64,000 bases of DNA from Streptomyces sp. NRRL S-1022 (GTDB taxonomy: Bacteria > Actinomycetota > Actinomycetes > Streptomycetales > Streptomycetaceae): contig NZ_JOIU01000001.1 of NCBI RefSeq assembly GCF_000720135.1, forward strand, positions 124,001 to 188,000. The letters are read 5' to 3'. Made by a program: the position numbers and the translations under genes. The notes below the pieces were generated by a model. That model ran no database searches. It saw only the letters and a program-made list of their open reading frames with translations, and was not told the origin of the DNA. Position 1 is the first letter of the stretch, and every line of letters begins with the position of its first letter. Positions 17,059 through 24,301 of the stretch are shown in pieces.

Positions 17059-17991
17059 ATGGAAGCGCGACACCTGCGGTACGCGGTCGCTCTCGCCGAG
17101 CACGAACACTTCGGCCGGGCGGCCGGCGCGCTGGGCATCGCGCAGCCGCCGCTGTCCAAGCAGATCGCCGACCTGGAGCGCGAGGTCGGGGCCCGGCTGT
17201 TCGACCGCACACGTCAGGGGGTGTTCCCGACCGCCGCCGGTGAGGCGTTCCTCGCGCGGGCACGCCGGGCGCTCGACGAGATCGCGGCGGCCACGGTCGA
17301 TGCGGGCCGGGCCGCGCGCGGCGAGACGGGACGTCTGCGCCTCGGCTTCATCGCCTCGGCACTGCTCGACCCGCTGCCGGGCGTCCTGAGCCGGTTCGGC
17401 CGTGAACGGCCCGACGTGAGACTGGAACTGCACGAGATGGCGACCAGCCGCAGCAGCGCGGCTCTCGTCGCCGGGGAGCTGGACGTGGCCCTCACCCTCG
17501 GGCCGCCACGGGGCGCCGGAGCCGAGCATCTCGTGTCCGTCCCGATCGGACGCGACCACGTGATCGCTGTGGTAAGTGCAGTGCACCCGTACGCGGGTCA
17601 ACAATCGGTAAGGGCCGACCAGTTGCGGCGACAGCCACTGATCGTGTCGGCCGGCGAGGACGAGCCCGCTGTAGTCGCCGTACTGCGCACCCTGCTGGGC
17701 ACGGACTCATCGGCTCTCGGCGGCGCGACCGTCGCGAGGGACGTGCACACGATCATCGGCCTCGCCGCCTCGGGCGTGGGCGTCGGCCTGGGGCCGTCCC
17801 GCATGAGGGCGGTTCCGCGTCCGGGAGTGCGGTTCTGTGACGTGACCCCGCGCACGCCCCTGCCCGATCTCGTCCTGTCCTTCTCGGGCCGCGATCACTC
17901 CCCGGTGCTGCGCGCCTTCCTCGACACCATCCGGAAGAACTGCCCCGACATCGGTGCCGCCCTCAACGAACGGCTCCGGCACCACACTTGA
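17059..17991 (+). CDS. LysR-family transcriptional regulator
   Basis: 310 residues, standard length. The N-terminal helix-turn-helix reads AVALAEHEHFGRAAGALGI then QPPLSKQIADLEREVGARLF, and the effector domain follows (GRLRLGFIASALLDPLPGVL and onward to residue 300). It sits divergent to the alpha/beta hydrolase and is expected to activate it in response to a small aromatic or acid ligand. ATG start with GAGG upstream; an AGAT/ATCT inverted pair is present in the intergenic region (about 16981-17010), too weak to assign as the LysR box. Confidence 0.9.
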   Translation: MEARHLRYAVALAEHEHFGRAAGALGIAQPPLSKQIADLEREVGARLFDRTRQGVFPTAAGEAFLARARRALDEIAAATVDAGRAARGETGRLRLGFIASALLDPLPGVLSRFGRERPDVRLELHEMATSRSSAALVAGELDVALTLGPPRGAGAEHLVSVPIGRDHVIAVVSAVHPYAGQQSVRADQLRRQPLIVSAGEDEPAVVAVLRTLLGTDSSALGGATVARDVHTIIGLAASGVGVGLGPSRMRAVPRPGVRFCDVTPRTPLPDLVLSFSGRDHSPVLRAFLDTIRKNCPDIGAALNERLRHHT

Positions 17992-18254
17992 TTCGGGCCG
18001 GTCATCCCTTCGCATGCGCGTGTCCGGCCTTCCGGCACGGGTCGGCCTCGGCGTGAGGCGTACGGCGTACGGCGTACACGAGCGAGTCCCAGAACATTGC
18101 GTCGGCCCGCAGGCCCAGTCCCTGTCACCGCTCGCCGCAGTCACCGAAGAGGCTGAGCGCAGACCTGAAGGGGACATGCAGGCGTCGGGGCTTGCGCCGG
18201 GGGCGTCCGCGAAGTCCCCTGATGGCTGCGACCGCGTCCAGCAGACCGGACCGC

Positions 18255-18393
18255 CTACCGGCGCCGCCACGTCGTCGAGCGCTGCTTCAACTAGCTCAGC
18301 ACCACAAGGCCCCGGCCACCCGCTACGACAGACGAGCCCGGCACTACGAAGCCCTCGTCACCCTCGCCTGCCTACAACTCCGGCCGCCCTGAC
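18255..18393 (+). pseudogene. IS5/IS427-type transposase remnant (C-terminal end)
   Basis: The text HVVERCFN followed, one frame over, by LAQHHKAPATRYDRRARHYE and ALVTLACLQL is the conserved C-terminal end of IS5-family transposases (compare NVVERCFDRLKQWRGLAARY in the element at 44605). A stop codon and a frameshift separate the two halves. The rest of the element is missing here. Confidence 0.7.
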
Positions 18394-18449
18394 TTCACGG
18401 ACACGACCTGGGGCTCATCCGTAGGCTCGCCCCGCTCATGGCACAGCCT

Positions 18450-18887
18450 TCAGCACACTTCCACGTAGTTGCCGTGAGTGCCCCGGTTGCCCAAGGAGTC
18501 ACTGGCGTAGATCTGAACACACATCCAGCCGCTGCCGTTCCACGGGCCGTAGTACCAGTTCGGGCCGTCGGCCGCAGTGCTGGGCCCGCTCGTAACCACC
18601 TCATCCCGGTTGCTGTACTGGATGTTGCGGTTGCTGTCGTAACCCACGTGAATGGTCACCAGAGTGCACCGATCGTAGGTGCTTCCCGGCTGCTGCCAGA
18701 TATGCGGCGTCACAATGTTGCTGGTGTAGGTCGTGTACGCGAAGCAGCCGGAACCGCTCGGGCCGATCTGAGTATCCCAGCCGCTGTACGCCAAGGCCGA
18801 AGGAGCGTTCGCGAACATCAGACCGCTCGCGGCCATCGCACCGACCACCGCAGCACGCGCCGCACGCTGCCCCAACTTCCACTTCAC
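18450..18887 (-). CDS. Small secreted protein of unknown function
   Basis: 145 residues from GTG 18887, with GAGGAG 7 bases upstream. A clear Sec signal peptide ends near SALA-YS (about residue 33). The mature 112 residues are rich in Tyr, Trp, Ser, Asn and Gly, with four cysteines (GCFAY, RCTL, WMCVQ and a final C), suggesting a disulfide-stabilised small beta fold. I do not recognise the family. The gene stands alone between two pieces of IS5-type transposase that are in the wrong order to be one interrupted element. Confidence 0.75.
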   Translation of the reverse strand: MKWKLGQRAARAAVVGAMAASGLMFANAPSALAYSGWDTQIGPSGSGCFAYTTYTSNIVTPHIWQQPGSTYDRCTLVTIHVGYDSNRNIQYSNRDEVVTSGPSTAADGPNWYYGPWNGSGWMCVQIYASDSLGNRGTHGNYVEVC

Positions 18888-19027
18888 GGAGTGTCTCCTC
18901 GTGTGGACATGACGGGACAGCCCTATGCCCCCGTCGGCTCATGCCGAGCCTAGAAGCGAATAGGGCCAACAAAGGGAGCCCAATTCAGCCATACAAGATG
19001 ACGTTGATAGGGGGCAGCCTCGAAGAA

Positions 19028-19327
19028 CAAGACGGACATGACACCGATACCGATCCCGGGCGGGAGGAGCGGCGGCGCATTGGGCGGCGGCGGAAACTCC
19101 GGCTGAAGGCCGCCCTCCGGGGACGCTCCAGAGGCGGGCAGACCAGCAAGGTCCACCTCGCCGCCGACCGCAAGTGCCGCCCGCTGGCGGTCGTGGTGAC
19201 CGCGGGACAGGCCGCGGGCAGCCCGCAGTTCATACCTGTGCTGAAGAAGATATGGGTCCGCGGGCCCGTCGGCCGTCCCCGCAACCGGCCGGACGCAGGC
19301 GCCGCGCCGCAACTGGATGCACGGTGA
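19028..19327 (+). pseudogene. IS5/IS427-type transposase remnant (central part)
   Basis: The frame contains GRSRGGQTSKVHLAADRKCR, then PLAVVVTAGQAAGSPQF and GPVGRPRNRPDA, the region around the second catalytic Asp of IS5/IS427 transposases. Both ends are missing. Confidence 0.75.
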
Positions 19328-19370
19328 CCGGCCGGCCGGCGTCTGGTCGGTGCCGAGGACCGGTTGTCGG

Positions 19371-19748
19371 TCAGTTGGTGAGGGCTTGGCGGAGGGTGTC
19401 GCGGCAGTCGATGAAGGTGTCGACGCCGACGATGCAGATGGTGCGCATGACGGACTCGCTGGCAGCGGCCAGGCGTAGCCAGCCACCGGCCTCGCTGAGG
19501 GCCTGGTGGGCGGTGATGAGGATGTTGATGCCGCTGGAGTCCATGAAGGTGACCTGGTGCAGGTCGACCACGATGCGGGGGTGGGGAGTGCCGGAGGCGT
19601 CCAGGGCCTGGCGGAGTGTGTCGCCGGTGTGGTGGTCGATCTCTCCGGCCAGGGAGAGTACGCGGATGCCGTCGGTGGCGGTGGTCACGACCGACAGCTG
19701 ATCGGTCTGCCCCGCGTTTTCGGTTCCGGTGATCTTTCCCGTGGACAT
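19371..19748 (-). CDS. STAS-domain anti-sigma factor antagonist
   Basis: 125 residues. The whole protein is one STAS domain with VLSLAGEIDHHTGDTL near residue 30 and the signature VTFMDSSGINILI at about 67-79; the Asp-Ser-Ser-Gly carries the serine that a partner kinase phosphorylates. Dephosphorylated STAS proteins bind and neutralise HATPase anti-sigma factors. A divergent gene 150 bases away encodes just such an HATPase, so the two likely form a partner-switching module; no sigma factor gene is adjacent. AGGA precedes the ATG by 8 bases. Confidence 0.88.
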   Translation of the reverse strand: MSTGKITGTENAGQTDQLSVVTTATDGIRVLSLAGEIDHHTGDTLRQALDASGTPHPRIVVDLHQVTFMDSSGINILITAHQALSEAGGWLRLAAASESVMRTICIVGVDTFIDCRDTLRQALTN

Positions 19749-19900
19749 GCGATTGATCCTGACACACGCAGCGCCTTGCGCACAGTACCGCCCGGCAGGG
19801 TGGGAACGGCGCCGATGTGTGGCCGATCCGACGCAGAGAGCATGGTGTGATCCCCAGCTGCGAGGGTAGACGCACCCAAGCTTTTGCGGACGGAGAGCGA

Positions 19901-20392
19901 ATGGCGGTCGTGGTGGAACCAGACAGGGTGCCGGCAGGCGGCACAGCGCCGGACAGGCCGCTCATACAGACCAGCGCTGCTCTGGTCTCAGACGGCGAGG
20001 ACATTGCCCGGGCCCGCCATATCGCCGCCGGTTTCCTCACCCGCGTCCAGGCCGAGCACGGCATCCCGGTCTCGCAGCGCGTCCTCGACCTCACCCAGCT
20101 GGTGGTCAGCGAACTGGTCACCAACGCCCGCAAGTACGCCCCCGGCCCGATACTGCTGGACCTGCGTATCGCCGGGGGCACGGTCGAGGTCGTGGTGTGG
20201 GACTCCGACCCGGTGCTGCCCGTCGCCCGTGCCGCTGACGCGGGCCGGGTCGGACAGCACGGCCTGGAGATCGTGATGGCCGTCTGCCAGGGCTTCGAGG
20301 CGCAGCGCGAACCGGTCGGCAAACGCATCACAGCCCGCCTCGCCCTGGCCGACGACCCCGGCGACGCCCTGTACGGGCGCCAGCCCCTGTAA
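19901..20392 (+). CDS. HATPase-domain anti-sigma/serine kinase (RsbW/SpoIIAB-like)
   Basis: 163 residues from ATG 19901, chosen because a GGAGAG lies directly upstream; the frame is open from 19817. Residues about 70-155 are the GHKL ATP-binding fold: N-box LVVSELVTNARKYAP, G1-type VVWDSDP and G2-type GQHGLEIVMAVCQGF. Streptomyces encodes dozens of such small ATPases that sequester sigma factors or phosphorylate STAS antagonists. The divergent STAS gene (19371-19748) is the natural partner. Confidence 0.85.
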   Translation: MAVVVEPDRVPAGGTAPDRPLIQTSAALVSDGEDIARARHIAAGFLTRVQAEHGIPVSQRVLDLTQLVVSELVTNARKYAPGPILLDLRIAGGTVEVVVWDSDPVLPVARAADAGRVGQHGLEIVMAVCQGFEAQREPVGKRITARLALADDPGDALYGRQPL

Positions 20393-21012
20393 CCCGGGGC
20401 AGTCGGGCGGCGTACCGGACCCGTCGCTGTTCGGTGAAGCGCTCGGGTTCGGCGGCCTTGATCTCAGGGACGGGACTGGCGAGGACACCTTGCCACCAGT
20501 CAGCCACTCCGCGAGCTGCGCGCCCGCGGCTGCCAGGTCGACGTCACACCTCACGAGCCGAGGCCGCGGATCGGCGCCGCCGACCTCAAGAGAGAGGGCC
20601 CTTTCGAGCCCCGTCCCACGAGCTCATAGCTATTCATGCCCGCCGGAGCGCAGGCTGGTTGGTGGGTTGAGCCGCGCTGGCAACCTTCCTGCAGGCCTCC
20701 GCGTTGCCGATCCAAGGTCGGCAACTGGGGCGTTCGGCCTGAACCGCAGATAGTGGACATGAAGAGGCCGACGTTTAGCGAGGGTTGCAGCGCAGATCCG
20801 CCGAACCCGAGCAGGGCGCGGCCGGAGGTTGATCGCGTCGTGGGTGGCACGGTGGCGAGGCAGCCAGAAGTCCTCGGGACCTCCGGGCCTGCCCGGACCG
20901 CGCATCGAACGCGCCACCCCCGGCTCACGTCGGCGGCAGCCAGCGCCCGGCGCCCGTCTTTCATGGGCGGGGGCGCCGGCAGCCGGCCTGCGAGTGGGGG
21001 ACCGGGTGAAAG
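20393..21012. other. Gene-free stretch
   Basis: About 620 bases with no frame that looks like protein and no recognisable mobile-element sequence. Both neighbouring genes end into it. Confidence 0.45.
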
Positions 21013-21049
21013 AAGAGGTCCTGGGAGTGTGGGGCACCCAGGACCTCTT
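21013..21049 (-). terminator. Strong hairpin terminator
   Basis: Perfect 13-base stem, AAGAGGTCCTGGG (21013-21025) and CCCAGGACCTCTT (21037-21049), with an 11-base loop. It lies about 70 bases beyond the stop of the minus-strand protease-partner operon and is the likely end of that transcript. Confidence 0.75.
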
Positions 21050-21120
21050 CCTCGCGTGCGGGCCGACAGCGTGGCAGACCGGCTGCCGGCCCGCTCCCAC
21101 CTCGGGTGACGGTGCTCAGG

Positions 21121-22015
21121 TCACCGCCACCGGCGTCCTCGCATGCGGCGCAGACCGGCGAGGCCGAGGGCCAGGACGACGGCCGACCCGGCGGCGCCCA
21201 CGCCGGCCAGGGTGCCGGCGTCCGGACGGGACGCGCCCGGCGTTCCGTCCGCCTGCCGACCGACGGTCCGGCTCGCCGCAGCCCGTGCGGCGGCCTCGGC
21301 GGCATCGTGGCCGAAGCCGTCGGCGTAGCCCTGCTCGTCGTACGCCGATCCGGCCAGCCGCGCGGCGTACGCCTCGTGAACGCGGTGCTGGTAGCCCTTC
21401 AGGCTGGTGCCGTGCGCACCGACCGCGGTCCGCGCCTCGCTGTTGAGCGGCAGCACCCGGTTGCCGCGCAGCACGTACCAGGCGTTGATCTGCGGCTCGC
21501 GGAAACACGGTGTCGTTGCCGTCGGCACGGGCGGCGTAGGTGGTCTCGTCGGCGCCACTGGCGATGTTCACCACCTTCCAGCCCTTCTCGGTGTGGACAC
21601 TCCACACCGAGGCTCGCTGGCCGGTGGCCGACACCGCCTCGGTGGCGACGAATGACGGCTCGGCGACCGGCGCGTGCACGCGCCCCGCGACGAAGTCGGC
21701 GTTCAGCGTGTACACGGTGGTGCCGGAACCGGTGAGCCGGGGCGCGGCGGGCTTGCCACCCATCAGGCTCGGCCGGGAGGCGTGGCTGCCGTGGTCCGGG
21801 TCGTGGGCGAAGAAGCGTGCGAGCACACGCATCGTGGTGGCGTCGCCGGCCACGATACGGGCGGCGGCGAGCTGGTCGGCGCTGTAGGCCGTCGGCGCGG
21901 CGGGGGACGGGCCGGCGGCGGCGGCCGTGGAGGCGGCACCCAGGACGAGGGCGGTGGCTGTCAGGGTTCCGGCGGCCGGGCGGAGGAGGGTGCGGGTCTG
22001 CTTCACGGTGCTCAC
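21121..22015 (-). pseudogene. Membrane-anchored extracellular partner of the protease (one frameshift)
   Basis: The GTG at 22015-22013 overlaps the protease stop (GTGA), so the two are translationally coupled. An N-terminal signal peptide (LTATALVLGAASTAAAA) is followed by an extracellular domain with ATTMRVLARFFAHDPDH, TTVYTLNADFVAGR and WSVHTEKGWKVVNIASGADE. At about 21501 (a CC in the minus-strand TTTCCGCGAG) the frame shifts; the next frame continues sensibly with INAWYVLRGNRVLPLNSEA, GYQHRVHEAYAARL and a C-terminal membrane helix AGSAVVLALGLAGLRR plus a basic tail. Corrected length is about 297 residues. Family unknown to me. I infer a membrane-tethered inhibitor, substrate or receptor for the secreted protease. 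Sequencing error is a real alternative to gene death. Confidence 0.65.
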
Positions 22016-22620
22016 GCCCCGATCCCGTAGAGCGTGTGGGTCCAGCTGAAGTCGCTGTTGGACGTGTAGTAGGAGTACGTCGCCCAGTTGTAGCGGTAGT
22101 CGTCGGGCCAGGGGTCGCCCCAGTAGACCCAGTTCTTGGAGGTGTCGTAGCCGTACAGCACCTCCATGTGCCCGCCGCCGGAACTCCACTGGATGCGGGT
22201 CTGCACCGGGCGGTCGGCGTCGATCTCGCCCTGTACGCCGCTGTAGCTGAGGCGGCCCTGGATGTACCGGCCGGGGTTGAGGCCCATCCAGTCGTAGGCC
22301 CGCTGGTCGTTGGCGAGCGTGGCCTGCTGGTTGGGACAGGAGGTGCCCTGGGCGTAACCGAAGGCCGCGTCGCAGAACGAGTTCTGGCTGTAGTTGTAGC
22401 CGTGCCAGGCGGCGATCGTGGCGCCACTGGCCGCCCAGCACCAGTTGGTGTTCTGCTGGGCCTGCATGCTGATGTCGAGCACGTTGGCGCCCGTGGTGGT
22501 GGCGCCGGCGGAGGGGGTGCCGACGCAGGAGAAGGACAGGATTGCGGCGAACAGACCGCTCGCGAGAGCGAGTATTCGTCTCGCACCCCGGCGCGGCGGG
22601 TGTGGGGCAGTGGCAGACAT
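22012..22620 (-). CDS. Secreted papain-like cysteine protease
   Basis: 202 residues from ATG 22620 with GGAGG upstream. A long basic-hydrophobic signal (RRILALASGLFAAILSF, cleavage near SAGA-TT at residue 40) precedes the catalytic domain. QQNTNWCWAASGATIAAW holds the active-site Cys61, GGGHMEVLYGY holds His151 and VYWGDPWPD the third residue Asp169; this is the WCWAA subgroup of papain-like/C39-like/C70-type peptidases. It should act outside the cell. The stop codon overlaps the start of a membrane-anchored partner gene, and a strong hairpin ends the two-gene transcript. Confidence 0.85.
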   Translation of the reverse strand: MSATAPHPPRRGARRILALASGLFAAILSFSCVGTPSAGATTTGANVLDISMQAQQNTNWCWAASGATIAAWHGYNYSQNSFCDAAFGYAQGTSCPNQQATLANDQRAYDWMGLNPGRYIQGRLSYSGVQGEIDADRPVQTRIQWSSGGGHMEVLYGYDTSKNWVYWGDPWPDDYRYNWATYSYYTSNSDFSWTHTLYGIGA

Positions 22621-22872
22621 GGGGCGGTCCTCCCTGGTGGGGGATTCGGCGGAAGGAGCGCGTCCGGACGCTTCGACGAGGATCCAGCCAAGACGTTGCA
22701 CGGTCAACGGTTGATGGCTGGGCACCGACGACGGTGTGAACGGGGGGCGTGCACATGTGAACGCCGTACGTCCTACCGTTAGTAACCCGCCGGTCGCGCG
22801 GACCGGGCCACCTCTGTGGGAAGTGAATGTTCACGTCATCGCCCCCCACGCGGGAGGAGAGAGGGTGCGTCT

Positions 22873-24109
22873 GTGAGGCAGACGAGGAGCGACGCTTCGG
22901 ACACGTCCGGTCGTGCCGCGGAACCGGCCGCCGTGGAGGAGACGGCCGCCGCGAACCGGCAGCCGGCACCGGCCCGTTCCCTGCCGGCGCCCCGTCCCCG
23001 AGGCGCTACCGGGCCCCCTGCCCAGGACGCCGGCGAGCCCCACCCCCACGGCGTCCCCGGGCCCGGCCCGCTCACCGCCGGGCAGGCTCCGGAGGACGGG
23101 GCCGGGAGCCCCGCCGCGGCGGGCCACGGCCGTGCGACGACGGCCGTCCCCCGGACGGGAGCCGCCAGGGTCCCCTCGACGTCGGCCGCCGCACGCGGCG
23201 CCGCGGAGGAGCGGCTCGCCGAGGCGCTGCGCACCGGACCGTTCCCGGTGGCCTTGCGGGCCGCGCTGGCCGCCCGCGGTCTGGCCCTGCACCGGGTACG
23301 GCACAGGCTCGCCCAGCGCGGCGTCCACGTCGGCGTGACCAGCCTGAGTTACTGGCAGCGCGGTGTCCGCCGCCCGGACCGGCCCGAGTCGCTGCGCGCC
23401 GTCAGCGCGCTGGAGGAGATCCTCGACCTGCCGGAACACGCCCTGACCCGGCTGCTCGGTCCGCGCGGGCCGGTCGACCACCCGACGGCCCGGCCGTACC
23501 GGACCCTGATCGGTCCCGGCTCGGCTCTGGAGGCGGTCCTCGCCGAGCTGGAGGCGCCGAAGGACGGCGGACTGCACACGGTGCTCCAGATCGAGCGGGT
23601 GGAGATCGACCGTGAGCGGCGGCTCGCCGCTCGCGAGGCCCAGCACGTGGTGCGCGCCCACCGGGAGGGCATCGACCGCTATGTGGCGATCCACTGCGGG
23701 GAACCCGGGTCCGACACCGCAGGGGTGCGGGTGCTGGGCCTGGAGAACTGCCGGACCGGCCGGGTACGCCGGGCCGCGGAGGCCGGGGTGGTGGTCGCGG
23801 AACTGCTGTTCGACACCCGGCTGGCATCGGGCGACACGGCGATGCTGCGCTACCGCTTCGAGGACGGCACGGGCGAGCCGAGCCGGGAGTACTTCCGCGG
23901 GTTCACCTACGCGGGGGGGCAGTTACGCGCTCCAGGTCTGCTTCGACCGGGCCCGGCTGCCGGTGCGCTGCCGCCGCTTCGGCCGGCCCTCGGTGCAGGT
24001 GCCGCCCGAGTACGGTGCCGACCTGACGCTCAACGCGTACGGCTCGGTGCACCTCGTGGACCCCGACATCCGGCCCGGTCACCTGGGCGTGGCATGGGAC
24101 TGGGACTGA
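22873..24109 (+). pseudogene. XRE-like transcriptional regulator with a G-run frameshift
   Basis: From GTG 22873 (GGAGGAGAGAGG upstream) the frame gives a 110-residue Pro/Ala-rich disordered head, then an XRE-like domain (LRAALAARGLALHRVRHRLA, then GVTSLSYWQRGVRRPDRP, about residues 115-195) and a beta-rich C-terminal part (HTVLQIERVEIDRERRLAAR, RYRFEDGTGEPSREYFRGF). At a run of seven G (23913-23919) the frame is lost; removing one G restores YALQVCFDRARLPVR to the stop at 24109, a natural end in VAWDWD. Corrected length about 411 residues. Such proteins are common Streptomyces regulators of unknown target. The run could be an assembly error, a real inactivation, or a slippage switch. Confidence 0.7.
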
Positions 24110-24262
24110 CCGCCCCGGACGCGGAAGGCACCGGCCGGTGCCGCGCCGGATGTCCCTGGCGGTCGTCGGCTCAGGTCACCCGACCGGGCCCGGACATCGG
24201 CCGGCACTGCCCCTCCGAATCACTCCTGGCCAAGGGCATGACGGTACGTGCGCCCGCGTGAG

Positions 24263-24296
24263 CGTGTCCGTCCGGTAGCAGTACCGGACGGACACG
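24263..24296. terminator. Bidirectional terminator between convergent genes
   Basis: Perfect 15-base stem CGTGTCCGTCCGGTA (24263-24277) and TACCGGACGGACACG (24282-24296) with a GCAG loop. It separates the plus-strand regulator from the minus-strand mannosidase, whose stop is 6 bases away. Confidence 0.85.
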
Positions 24297-24301
24297 TGGT
24301 G

